A program made the position numbers and the translations under genes. 64,000 nucleotides of DNA from Candidatus Aminicenantota bacterium (GTDB lineage: Bacteria > Acidobacteriota > Aminicenantia > Aminicenantales > Saccharicenantaceae). The first letter of the stretch is position 1; every line of letters begins with the position of its first letter. The stretch covers positions 1-64,000 of the forward strand of contig JACIYJ010000009.1 of the NCBI GenBank assembly GCA_014360015.1. The letters run 5' to 3'. The notes under the pieces were generated by a model that ran no database searches, was not told the DNA's origin, and was given only the letters and a program-made list of their open reading frames with translations. Below are positions 25,324 through 33,345 of the stretch, piece after piece.

Positions 25324-27399
25324 ATGAAAAAAATCTTGATCCTGGCATTAATCAGCGTGATAGCGGTTTGCGTCGCGGCGTGTAGAAAAGAGGCAGAGAA
25401 GGCGGCAAGCGGCAAGGCTGGGGCAAAAGCGGAAGCCAAGACTGAAGCCAAGCAGACCTTCAAGTGGCAGGTGGACCAGTTTGCTGACATCAGGATTCTC
25501 CGCTACCAGGTCCCGGGATTTGAGGAGCTAACCCCGCGGCAGAAGGAGCTCATCTACTACCTTAGCGAAGCTGCTCTCTGGGGACGCGACATCATCTTCG
25601 ACCAGAATTACAAGCACAACCTCAAAATCCGCAAGACCCTGGATGCCATAGTTGAAGGATACCAGGGCGACCGCACCACGCCGGACTGGGAAAAGTTTAT
25701 GGTCTATACCAAGAGGGTCTGGTTTTCAAACGGAATTCACCATCATTACTCCAGCGACAAAATTCTGCCCGAGTTCAGCCCGGAATATTTTGAGACGCTT
25801 GTGCGCGGAAGCCAGGGCGTGACATTCCCGCTCGAGCCGGGGCAGTCGCTCAACGATTTTATCGCTTTCCTGAAGCCAATCATCTTTGACCCCAATATCG
25901 ACGCTAAGAAGGTGTGCCAGGACCCGTCGCGCGACCTGGTGGCCAACTCGGCCGTTAATTTCTACGAGGGCCTGACCCAGAAGGAAGTGGAAGATTATTA
26001 CGCCCGCATCATCAATAAGAATGACCCAACGCCCATCTCCTACGGCCTTAACTCGCGGCTGGTAAAGCGGGACGGAAAAATCGTCGAGGAAGTTTATCGC
26101 GTCGGCGGAAAATACGGCCCGGCCATAGAGAAAATCGTCTACTGGCTGGAAAAGGCTGCGGCCGCGGCCGAAAACGACCTCCAGCGCCAGGTCATAGAAA
26201 AACTCATTGAGTATTACCGGAGCGGTGACCTTAAGACCTGGGATGAATACAGCATCCTCTGGGTTAAGGACACCGAGTCGGTCGTGGATTTCATCAACGG
26301 ATTCATAGAGGTTTACAACGACCCGCTGGGCATGAAAGCTTCCTGGGAAGCAATGGTCAATTTTAAGAACCCGGAGGCGACCAGGCGTGTGGCTGTCATC
26401 TCGGCTAATGCTCAGTGGTTTGAGGACAACTCGCCCATCGACCCGCGGTTCAAGCGGGAAAAGGCGACGGGAGTGTCGGCCAAGGTGATAACCGCGGCCA
26501 TGCTGGGCGGCGATTGCTATCCCTCGACACCCATCGGCATCAACTTGCCCAACCCCAACTGGATCCGCCGGATGTACGGGTCGAAATCGGTGACGCTCGA
26601 AAACATCACCTATGCTTATGACCAATCATCGCTGGACTCGCCGTTCGGGCCGGAATTTACCTACAACGAGGAGATTTTAGAGCGAATCAAGAAATACGGC
26701 TCGCTGGCCGGAAATGTCCATACCGATTTGCATGAGTGCCTCGGCCACGGGTCGGGAAAGCTGCTGCCCGGGGTGAAGAGTGAGGACCTCAAGAATTACC
26801 ACTCACCCATTGAGGAAGCGCGGGCGGATCTGTTTGCGCTTTATTTCATCATGGACCCGAAGATGGTGGAGCTGGGCGTGCTGCCAAACGAGGAAGCAGC
26901 CAAGGCCGAGTACGATGTGCAGATTAGAAACGGGTTGATGACCCAGCTGGTGCGGATTGAACCGGGCAAGAATATTGAGCAGGCTCACATGCGGGCGCGG
27001 GCCCTGGTTTCGCACTGGGTCTATGAAAAAGGCAAGCCGGAGAAGGTGATAGAGCGGGTGCTGAAGGACGGGAAGACTTACTTCGTGATCAATGACTACC
27101 AGAAGCTGCGGCGGCTGTACGGAGAGCTGCTCAAGGAAATTCAGAGGATAACGAGCGAGGGCGATTATGAAGCAGCAAGGGCAATGGTGGAAACATACGG
27201 GGTGAAAGTGGACCCGGAGCTGCACCGGGAAGTGCTCGAGCGCTACCGGAAGCTTAATCTTGCGCCCTACGCGGGCTTCATCAATCCGGAGTACACGCCG
27301 GTTTACGAGAATGGCAAAATCGTGGACGTCAAGATTTCCTACCCTGACGACTACGTCAAGCAGATGCTCCACTATGGCAAAGCTTACTCTGCCCTGTAA
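25324..27399 (+). CDS. Dipeptidyl peptidase III-like metallopeptidase (family M49), lipoprotein
   Basis: This 691-residue protein has a signal peptide ending in a lipobox (VCVAAC, Cys 20), followed by an Ala/Lys/Glu-rich linker, so it is a membrane-anchored lipoprotein. The catalytic zinc motif of M49 is present as HECLGH at residues 470-475 (HExxxH), with the second motif EEARAD at 497-502 supplying E498. M49 enzymes remove dipeptides from peptide N-termini. Length fits the family (about 650-750). It is visibly GC-richer in third codon positions than its neighbours. The TAA stop is formed at the edge of the 527-bp repeat element. Monocistronic. Confidence 0.9.
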   Translation: MKKILILALISVIAVCVAACRKEAEKAASGKAGAKAEAKTEAKQTFKWQVDQFADIRILRYQVPGFEELTPRQKELIYYLSEAALWGRDIIFDQNYKHNLKIRKTLDAIVEGYQGDRTTPDWEKFMVYTKRVWFSNGIHHHYSSDKILPEFSPEYFETLVRGSQGVTFPLEPGQSLNDFIAFLKPIIFDPNIDAKKVCQDPSRDLVANSAVNFYEGLTQKEVEDYYARIINKNDPTPISYGLNSRLVKRDGKIVEEVYRVGGKYGPAIEKIVYWLEKAAAAAENDLQRQVIEKLIEYYRSGDLKTWDEYSILWVKDTESVVDFINGFIEVYNDPLGMKASWEAMVNFKNPEATRRVAVISANAQWFEDNSPIDPRFKREKATGVSAKVITAAMLGGDCYPSTPIGINLPNPNWIRRMYGSKSVTLENITYAYDQSSLDSPFGPEFTYNEEILERIKKYGSLAGNVHTDLHECLGHGSGKLLPGVKSEDLKNYHSPIEEARADLFALYFIMDPKMVELGVLPNEEAAKAEYDVQIRNGLMTQLVRIEPGKNIEQAHMRARALVSHWVYEKGKPEKVIERVLKDGKTYFVINDYQKLRRLYGELLKEIQRITSEGDYEAARAMVETYGVKVDPELHREVLERYRKLNLAPYAGFINPEYTPVYENGKIVDVKISYPDDYVKQMLHYGKAYSAL

Positions 27400-27924
27400 A
27401 CGGTGACGTGATATCCGTGCACCGGCTTTCTGCCGCCTGCTTCGGGGCAACGGTGACGTGATATCCTGTCACCATTTTTCTATTTCACCATTTCTCATGG
27501 TCAGGACCTCTGTGCCACCAGCGTCACTCCAGTTTATTGATGACCTTATCATTTGTTGCCATGAAATTGTGATACCAGCTCAGTAATGGCAAAAGCCATC
27601 TTTTTATCGGCAACATATTCTCTATAAACAGTGATATGAATAATGTTGATAAATGTTATTAGCATAGCTACCGGTGCTATAATAATTTGGCCGCCATAAC
27701 CATATGGTGCCCCTCTCTTATTGGTATGCCTGCTCCTCCTGAGGAAGGAAGCCAGATATCACGTCACCAATAGCCACGTCGCTAACAGCAATAGTCCATA
27801 TTGCCAAAAGGCCTATCAATGGTCTGATGCTCAAGGCTGGGGATAGGATATCACGTCAGCTTTTTGACATCACCTTTTTTTCGGTGTTAAGGATATATGG
27901 TGCACGGATATCACGTCACCGTTT
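27398..27924. repeat. MITE-like element with 26-bp terminal inverted repeats (copy B)
   Basis: Bases 27398-27423 (starting AAACGGTGACGTGATATCCG) are repeated perfectly in inverted orientation at 27899-27924, giving an element of 527 bp. Inside, the half-motif occurs again at 27450-27466, near 27765 and near 27847. The first 33 bases are identical with copy A at 3438. There is no transposase inside and no clear target duplication. The first base pair of the element overlaps the stop codon of the upstream peptidase gene. Confidence 0.8.
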
Positions 27925-27936
27925 TATTCCAATTGA

Positions 27937-28443
27937 TTGGTCTTCCCCGACTCTGATGGTATAGTTTGGCCGGAGGTTGAAGAAAAGCTGATAAAAATAA
28001 ATTTGGCATACGGGCGGAAAGGACTCTGGGTTGAACTTCCCGATGATGCACCCGTTACGGTAATAGAGCCGGAATTTATTCCGGGCCTGCCGAACGAGCG
28101 CAAAGCACTGGCCGCCGCTCTGACCTCACCCATCGCTTCCCCGCCGCTTCGCGACCTGGTAAACCCGTCAGATAGCGTATCCGTTGGCTTCAGCGACCTG
28201 ACCCGGCCGATGCCCAGCGACCGCGTACTGCCGGTTCTTCTTGAAGAGCTGGCCCGTGCCGGAGTACCCGATGGCCATATCGTCCTGATTAATGCCCTGG
28301 GCACCCACCGCCCGCAGACGGAGGCGGAATTGAAAGCCATGCTCGGAGACGAGTTGGTCAATCGTTACCGTATCGTCCAGCACAATGCCTGGGATGAAAG
28401 CAACCTTGTTGGGGAAAAGTGGAAGAAGTGTGCCTGGATATAA
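27937..28443 (+). pseudogene. Lactate racemase (LarA-like) N-terminal fragment
   Basis: About 150 residues match the first half of the LarA N-terminal domain (DUF2088): INLAYGRKGLWVELPDDAP near residue 20, PSDSVSVGFSDLTRPMPSDR near 77, LEELARAGVPDGHIVLINAL near 104, and GTHRPQTEAEL near 124, where the family binds the nickel-pincer cofactor. Full LarA has about 420 residues, and here the frame breaks at 28443 into an ISL3 transposase fragment. A GGAGG site near 27973 has no ATG after it, so the start is also lost or non-standard. Nickel-dependent racemase activity is not possible from this piece. Confidence 0.7.
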
Positions 28444-28568
28444 AGCCAGGATTTATTGAAGTGATAAAGGAGCAGCTGCCAGATGCTGACATTGTTATTG
28501 ACCGTTTTCATGTGGTCCAGGATGCTAATCGGCGATTGGATGAAGCCCGGCGAATAGAGCTACTTTAA
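28425..28568 (+). mobile_element. ISL3-family transposase fragment
   Basis: This fragment encodes about 47 residues, EVCLDIKPGFIEVIKEQLPD followed by ADIVIDRFHVVQDANRRLDE, which is the characteristic mid-region of ISL3 transposases ending in the conserved 'IVFDRFHV' block. It is joined directly to the broken LarA gene and ends in a TAA at 28566-28568. No IS ends were found. It records the insertion or recombination that cut the LarA gene. Confidence 0.6.
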
Positions 28569-28674
28569 CCACAGAACCACTAATGCCTACACAGAAGGAG
28601 CTCACACCAAAATGAAATTAATCAAAAGACTGAGCTACTAAATATTTACCACACTTTTTAAGGAGGAGCCCGCC

Positions 28675-28788
28675 ATGGCTCAGAAGAAAATCAACCACCG
28701 CCGAATGACAGGTCTCAATGGCAAACTCAATCTCAGCCTAAACAGGATGTTACTTCTTACTTTTCCTTTTTTGAATTTATCTTTTTAA
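28675..28788 (+). CDS. Possible small protein of 37 residues
   Basis: A strong ribosome site (AAGGAGGA) lies 7 bases before ATG at 28675. The product begins MAQKKINHRRMTGLNGKLNL and ends in a hydrophobic, Phe-rich tail. It has no recognisable family. It could be a truncated remnant of a larger gene or a small membrane-associated peptide. The ribosome site is better than chance, but coding is unproven. Confidence 0.3.
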   Translation: MAQKKINHRRMTGLNGKLNLSLNRMLLLTFPFLNLSF

Positions 28789-28810
28789 CCTGTTTTAAGC
28801 TATTTTAAAA

Positions 28811-28822
28811 TATGTTAACATA
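28811..28822. promoter_or_regulatory. Palindrome upstream of homoserine dehydrogenase
   Basis: TATGTTAACATA is a perfect 12-bp palindrome that ends 24 bases before the ATG at 28847 and overlaps the AT-rich part expected to hold the -10 region. It may be a regulator site. No matching regulator is known in this window. Confidence 0.3.
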
Positions 28823-28846
28823 GCTGACGTTAGATGGGAGGAAATC

Positions 28847-29899
28847 ATGGAATACAGAATAATTCTAATAGGCTGTGGAACAGTTGGACAGGGGCTTTTA
28901 GAAATCTTTGACCGCAAAGCTGAACAGCTTCGCGACCAGCATGACTTTGAACCCAAAGTCGTGGCCATCACCGATAAGCTCAAAGGCTCAGTGGTCGCTC
29001 CAGATGGGCTGAACATAAAGAAGGTGTTAAGCCTGCTCAAAGAAGGGAAAAAATTGAATGATTACGATGGTCCCAGGCTTAAAGTCGAAGATTTCCTCGA
29101 CCCGCTGGACTTAATCGAACAGGTCGAAGCTGACATTATGGCCGAGATGACCTATACCGACATCAAAACCGGTGAACCAGCTACATCCTACATCAAGAAA
29201 GCTCTGCGTACCGGAAAGCACGTCGTCACTTCCAATAAAGGCCCAGCGGCCCTGCATTACCACGAACTAAAAGAGCTGGCCAACCTTAACCAGCGCCAAT
29301 TCCGAATCGAAGGGACGGTGATGAGCGGAACCCCTGTCTTTCATTTAGTGGAAAATGGACTGGCTGGAAACGACATCAGAGAAATCAGGGGAATTCTGAA
29401 CGGCACCACCAACTTTATCCTGAGCAAGATGGAAACAGACGGTATGGAATACGATGAAGCCCTGAAGCTGGCCCAGGAATTGGGCTATGCTGAAGCTGAC
29501 CCGACGGCTGACGTTGAAGGTTTTGATGCTGTGGCCAAGGTAGTAATTTTAGCCAACGCTCTTATGGGCGGAAAGATTAAACCGGACGAAGTCAAACGCC
29601 AGGGAATTTCAGCCCTGAGGAAAAAAGATATTCTGGAAGCGAAAGCAGCCGGTTTGAGATACAAGCTGATTGCTAAGGTTAAAAAAGATGGCAGCAGGAT
29701 TGAAGCCAGCGTTTCTCCAGAAAAACTGCCGTTCTCTGACCCCTTAGCCGGTGTCATGGGTGCTCAAAATGCTCTGACCTTCGATACGGACTTAATGGGT
29801 AAGGTGACCATCCAAGGAGCCGGGGCTGGCCGGATTGAAACCGGATTTTCTATTCTTTCGGATATGCTGGCCATCAGCCGCGGGGAAAAGAAAAAATAA
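28847..29899 (+). CDS. hom: Homoserine dehydrogenase
   Basis: This 350-residue NAD(P)-dependent enzyme interconverts aspartate semialdehyde and homoserine. The N-terminal Rossmann domain starts with ILIGCGTVGQGLLEIF, and the catalytic domain carries GTVMSGTPVF near residue 158, the family motif IRGILNGTTNFILSKM near 180 and ELGYAEADPTADVEGFDA near 212. It ends after the second nucleotide-binding helix and lacks the C-terminal ACT regulatory domain. A GGGAGG ribosome site precedes the ATG. It stands alone between repeats and the sigma-54 unit. Aspartate semialdehyde is also the substrate of the homocysteine synthase module at 34.7 kb, so the two enzymes would share this branch point. Confidence 0.92.
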   Translation: MEYRIILIGCGTVGQGLLEIFDRKAEQLRDQHDFEPKVVAITDKLKGSVVAPDGLNIKKVLSLLKEGKKLNDYDGPRLKVEDFLDPLDLIEQVEADIMAEMTYTDIKTGEPATSYIKKALRTGKHVVTSNKGPAALHYHELKELANLNQRQFRIEGTVMSGTPVFHLVENGLAGNDIREIRGILNGTTNFILSKMETDGMEYDEALKLAQELGYAEADPTADVEGFDAVAKVVILANALMGGKIKPDEVKRQGISALRKKDILEAKAAGLRYKLIAKVKKDGSRIEASVSPEKLPFSDPLAGVMGAQNALTFDTDLMGKVTIQGAGAGRIETGFSILSDMLAISRGEKKK

Positions 29900-30063
29900 A
29901 TAAAATCTCTATAATTTAAAAGTATCGTCAAAACAAAAGACCAGTTATAACCTGCATTTTCAAATCAATCTCTTCAGCTGTCAATTTTGCCATGGGAAAA
30001 ATGCTCAGGGTAATTACTTTTTAAGTCAACCCTTAATAAATTTTGTACCCAGAGAAAATAGTC

Positions 30064-30097
30064 CGACAAAATTGTCGAAAGGACAGCAAAATTGTCG
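30064..30097 (+). promoter_or_regulatory. Tandem enhancer-like palindromes for the sigma-54 promoter
   Basis: CGACAAAATTGTCG (30064-30077) is a perfect palindrome, and a second, imperfect copy (GACAGCAAAATTGTC) ends at 30096. Their centres are about 19-20 bp apart, two helical turns. They lie 56-89 bp upstream of the -24 element. This spacing and duplication is what is expected of enhancer sites for a sigma-54 activator. Confidence 0.6.
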
Positions 30098-30152
30098 AAA
30101 AAAGACATCCTTTATGATGTCTAATTTGTTTATTATCAATTATTTAATAGCC

Positions 30153-30168
30153 TGGCACGATACTTGCT
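30153..30168 (+). promoter_or_regulatory. Sigma-54 (RpoN) promoter
   Basis: TGGCAC (30153-30158), five bases, then TTGCT (30164-30168) is a perfect fit to the -24/-12 consensus TGGCAC-N5-TTGCW. Transcription would start about 12 bases downstream, leaving a short leader with AGGAGG before the ATG at 30205. Two palindromes upstream support activator control. Confidence 0.8.
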
Positions 30169-30204
30169 ATTTAGTAAGGCGAAACTCATGATAGGAGGTT
30201 AAAC

Positions 30205-31104
30205 ATGAGGACAAAAAAATTGTTAATAGCCACAGCCATCGTTTTCTTAGCTCTGGCCCTGGTCTTTTCCTTTTCCTATGCTCAGGAAAACACCGAGCAA
30301 AATAAAGAAAAAGTCAAAACCGAGCAAAAGGAAAAGACCATGACCCAGGAAAAGGTTCAGGTCAAAAATCAAACCAAGAATCAGGAGCAGGTCCAAACCA
30401 AAAACCAGGAGCAGGTCCAGGTCAAAAACGAGACAAAAAATAAGGAACAAATCCAGGCAAAAAACCAAGAGCAGGTGAGAACTGAAGTTCAAAAGACCAT
30501 CGAAAACCAGGCCAACCCCAATTCCCAGTCCCAGACGCAGGTCAGAAATGAGATCCAGAATCGGGTAGAAGTCCAGAAAAACGAAGAAGGTCAGGTTGAA
30601 GTTCAGCACCAGCTGCAGATTCAACATCAGGTTCAGAATCAAACCATCCAGAATCAGGTAACCATCACCAAAGAAGGTGAAGGCAAACCCGTAGTTGAGC
30701 ACACCTTAGTGAATACCAAGAAAGAGCAAAACCAGAACAAAGTTGCCACCAGAACTGAAGAGAGAGCCAGAACTCAGACTCAGATTAAAGAGCAGCAGAG
30801 AGCCAAAACCAAAAAAGGTGGCCCTTACGTGGACGAAAATGGTGATGGTATCAATGATTCCTTCCGCGACCACGACGGCGACGGCATTCCCAACTGCCAG
30901 GACCCTGACTGGACACCTCCCAAAGACGGAACTGGTTATAAAGGTTCCCCCAATGACCACGGTTCTCAGCAGGTTATGAATAAGTCAATGAATAGAAACA
31001 TGGCCTGGACCAGAAATAATTTCCGCAATCAGACCAGTCTAACTTCCCAGATTTGTGACGGCACCGGACCGAAAGGCAGGACTGCCAGAAAAGGTAACCG
31101 GTAA
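30205..31104 (+). CDS. Secreted Gln/Lys-rich repeat protein with calcium-binding-like tail
   Basis: This 299-residue protein has a signal peptide (FLALALVFSFSYA, cleavage after residue 26). Residues 30-200 are built from Gln/Asn/Glu/Lys/Val repeats of the form 'NQEQVQ(T/V)KN' and are probably a helical or coiled fibrous region. The C-terminal part carries DENGDGINDSFRDHDGDGIP near residue 212, a thrombospondin-type-3-like Ca2+ motif, and ends in KGRTARKGNR. No catalytic motif is visible. It is the first gene of a sigma-54 controlled unit. A strong hairpin follows at 31121-31157, so downstream genes are partly shielded. Function unknown; an envelope or matrix role is a guess. Confidence 0.75.
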   Translation: MRTKKLLIATAIVFLALALVFSFSYAQENTEQNKEKVKTEQKEKTMTQEKVQVKNQTKNQEQVQTKNQEQVQVKNETKNKEQIQAKNQEQVRTEVQKTIENQANPNSQSQTQVRNEIQNRVEVQKNEEGQVEVQHQLQIQHQVQNQTIQNQVTITKEGEGKPVVEHTLVNTKKEQNQNKVATRTEERARTQTQIKEQQRAKTKKGGPYVDENGDGINDSFRDHDGDGIPNCQDPDWTPPKDGTGYKGSPNDHGSQQVMNKSMNRNMAWTRNNFRNQTSLTSQICDGTGPKGRTARKGNR

Positions 31105-31120
31105 TAGGTGAGGTCAGATA

Positions 31121-31157
31121 AAGGAAATCAGGAGAGGGCTCCTCTCCTGATTTCCTT
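31121..31157 (+). terminator. Strong stem-loop, likely terminator or attenuator
   Basis: A perfect 17-bp stem (31121-31137 with 31141-31157) closes a 3-base loop (GCT), and the far arm ends in CCTTTTC. It lies 17 bases after the stop of the secreted repeat protein. The T-run is short, so partial read-through to the beta-barrel gene is possible. Confidence 0.65.
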
Positions 31158-31231
31158 TTCATTCCTGAAAGGACTAATATTTAGATTGAAAACTTCTCGG
31201 CAGTCGATCTTGCTTGGAAAGGGAGGAGAAA

Positions 31232-32575
31232 ATGCCTGGCAAAAAAAGAATGAGGATTGAAATAAATTTTTTAAAGAAAATAGCGAAAACTAAAAAGTAC
31301 CTTACTAAACTGTTTGGCCTGACCTTTGTTCTTTTTCTGGTCAGCCCAGCTTTTACTTCCACAGTTCAATTCTCCCTGGCCCATAACGCCACCAACAACA
31401 TTTTCCAGTCGTATCAGCCGATGTCAGATCAGATTACTTCGGCCAGTCTTTATTTTGGCGGAGATTCAGAATCAATCGCTCTTTATGGCAGTTTTGACCT
31501 CAATTACCTATACAAATACTCAGGGCTGAGCTCCTTTGCCGGTAAGCTCGGAGCTGATTATCTGGTGCCGGCCGGAAGCAAGAGTGCTTTTTATTTTGCC
31601 CTGGAAGGGGAGGCGGCAGTTTTTCGGGACCTTTACAATTATTTTAATCACGGGACTATCCGCTTCCTGGCAAATTTCAAAAGCTATCTCAGCTCTTCAA
31701 CCATCCTGAGAATTGATTCCCAAAGCCAGCTACGAAATTATAAATATTCCATCTTTGATTATTTTGCCGAAAACCTGACACTCTCTCTTGACCGCTATTT
31801 CTCAACCAGAACCACCATCAAAGCTGAAGCCAGCTACGGTTATAAGAACTATTTTCACCCTGGGGTAATCACCCAGACCGAAGCTATCTCCCCTCTAACC
31901 GAAGCTGCCAATACTTCCTCTCTTCTGGGAATTACCTCAGTTGGCACAGTCGGCAGTCATGTGCCGACATCCATTTTACCCCAGGGTGGGCCTGGCAGTG
32001 GTCATGGAAATCCTGGCAGTAATTATGAAATGGGTGGAAGTTATAGTATAAGAGGCATTCCTTACCAGACTGTGTATTATACGGGTAGTCAGAGCATTCA
32101 GGTTTTTGCCGTCAGCGGTCTGATAGCCCAGGGATTGGGCGATCATTTAGGGCTAAGTTTCGGTGGCTCGAAACAGTGGTATTTAAAGGGAGAAAATCCG
32201 TTCGCTTCCAGTGATGAGTTTTTTATGGTCGAAAATCCGACCTATGACCAGTTCAGCTGGCAGGGCTATTTTTTAAGAGCTAAATTGACCGCGGAGCTCT
32301 CAGAACGGCTTCACAGTGAATTCCAGTATGATTATTTTTCCAAAGAGTTTCCCGGAATTACCAGCCTTGACCTTGATGGCAACAGCCTGGGAATAACCAG
32401 AAAAGATACAAGACATCAGTTTAGCGCCAGAGTTCAGCTTGACCTGCCTAAGGTTTCGTTTTTTGTTAATTATTCTTACCTTAAGAACACTTCTAACGAT
32501 CCATGGTTTACCTGGGATGGAAATGTTATCAGCGGTGGACTCACCTGGAACTTAAGCGTTTCTCAATCAAAATAA
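31232..32575 (+). CDS. Outer-membrane beta-barrel-like protein of unknown function
   Basis: Starting at the ATG at 31232, after AGGGAGGAG, the product has 447 residues. A long positively charged leader and a hydrophobic segment (LFGLTFVLFLVSPAFTS) form the signal peptide. The mature part is rich in alternating hydrophobic strands with Tyr, Phe, Ser and Gly (SIALYGSFDLNYLYKYSG, TTIKAEASYGYKNYFHPG, SGGLTWNLSVSQSK), the look of an outer-membrane barrel. A Gly/Pro-rich loop (GGPGSGHGNPGSNYEMGG) sits near residue 250. It is followed 12 bases later by the OB-fold-like gene. No family is recognised. Confidence 0.65.
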   Translation: MPGKKRMRIEINFLKKIAKTKKYLTKLFGLTFVLFLVSPAFTSTVQFSLAHNATNNIFQSYQPMSDQITSASLYFGGDSESIALYGSFDLNYLYKYSGLSSFAGKLGADYLVPAGSKSAFYFALEGEAAVFRDLYNYFNHGTIRFLANFKSYLSSSTILRIDSQSQLRNYKYSIFDYFAENLTLSLDRYFSTRTTIKAEASYGYKNYFHPGVITQTEAISPLTEAANTSSLLGITSVGTVGSHVPTSILPQGGPGSGHGNPGSNYEMGGSYSIRGIPYQTVYYTGSQSIQVFAVSGLIAQGLGDHLGLSFGGSKQWYLKGENPFASSDEFFMVENPTYDQFSWQGYFLRAKLTAELSERLHSEFQYDYFSKEFPGITSLDLDGNSLGITRKDTRHQFSARVQLDLPKVSFFVNYSYLKNTSNDPWFTWDGNVISGGLTWNLSVSQSK

Positions 32576-32587
32576 ACGAGGTTTGAT

Positions 32588-33136
32588 ATGAGCAAAAAGA
32601 ATGAAAAAGAAATTGACAAGAAAATGAGATTTCTAAAATACCCGGGGAAAATTATTTCACCCCGTCTTTTATCTTATTCTTTTTCTGTCTTTGCCTTACT
32701 TCTGCTCATCTTACCTCTAATCGCTCAGGAGACTCCAGCCGCTTCAGCCATCCAGGGCCAGCAACAGATGGTTAAAACTCAACCGCATTTTTACAATGTT
32801 GATCGAGAAATCACCGTCGAAGGCCAGGTGGAAGATTTAAAATTCGAATCCCGGTATGAAGGTAAAGGACATTTTCTAATCTTGATGGTAAAAGACAAAA
32901 TTAGCGGCCAACTGCTGGAAGTGGAAACCGCGCCAGCCTGGTTCTTCAAAACAGATATTCATAAAGGAGAAAAAATCCGGCTAATCGGCTCGCTAACCGA
33001 AGGTGAGAAGCAGGGAAAAAAACTGGTGATTGCCAGAGAAATAAGAATAAACAACCAGACCATCACTCTCCGTGACCGTCGTGGCTTTCCTACCTGGAGC
33101 CGGGGACAGGGGAGAAAGCACGGCCCGGGCTATTGA
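32588..33136 (+). CDS. Exported OB-fold-like protein
   Basis: This 182-residue protein has an N-terminal hydrophobic segment (VFALLLLILPLIAQETPA, ending near residue 52), so it is probably exported or membrane-anchored. The mature part (YNVDREITVEGQVEDLKF near 68, VKDKISGQLLEVETAPAWFF near 99, GEKIRLIGSL near 124, VIAREIRINNQTITLRD near 146) resembles small OB-fold domains that bind metals or DNA in the periplasm. The basic tail (SRGQGRKHGPGY) is unusual. It is translated close behind the beta-barrel gene. Specific function unknown. Confidence 0.55.
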   Translation: MSKKNEKEIDKKMRFLKYPGKIISPRLLSYSFSVFALLLLILPLIAQETPAASAIQGQQQMVKTQPHFYNVDREITVEGQVEDLKFESRYEGKGHFLILMVKDKISGQLLEVETAPAWFFKTDIHKGEKIRLIGSLTEGEKQGKKLVIAREIRINNQTITLRDRRGFPTWSRGQGRKHGPGY

Positions 33137-33345
33137 TCGCTGGTTTTTCTCTCTGCAGAACCTCAGTAAGCTAATAGAGCAGAGCAACCCGATTCAACTG
33201 GAAAGCTTAAACAGTTTTGCCCAATCTTGCCTTTTAACATCATAGTTGAGATACATTATTTTTTTTCATATCCGCCAAAAACAACTACTTAATAGCACCT
33301 GAAAGCGTCCCAGAGACCAGAAATTGTTATTTTATCAACTGCTTA

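Noticed and set aside
25726..26625. Long open frame of 299 codons on the minus strand inside the M49 peptidase gene
   Set aside because: It is antisense to a clear, full-length family M49 gene with GC-rich third positions, which open the opposite strand by chance; no domain is seen.
30247..30702. Minus-strand open frame of 151 codons, very Leu/Phe rich
   Set aside because: It is the mirror of the Gln/Lys repeats of the secreted protein; the composition is a by-product of the repeat.
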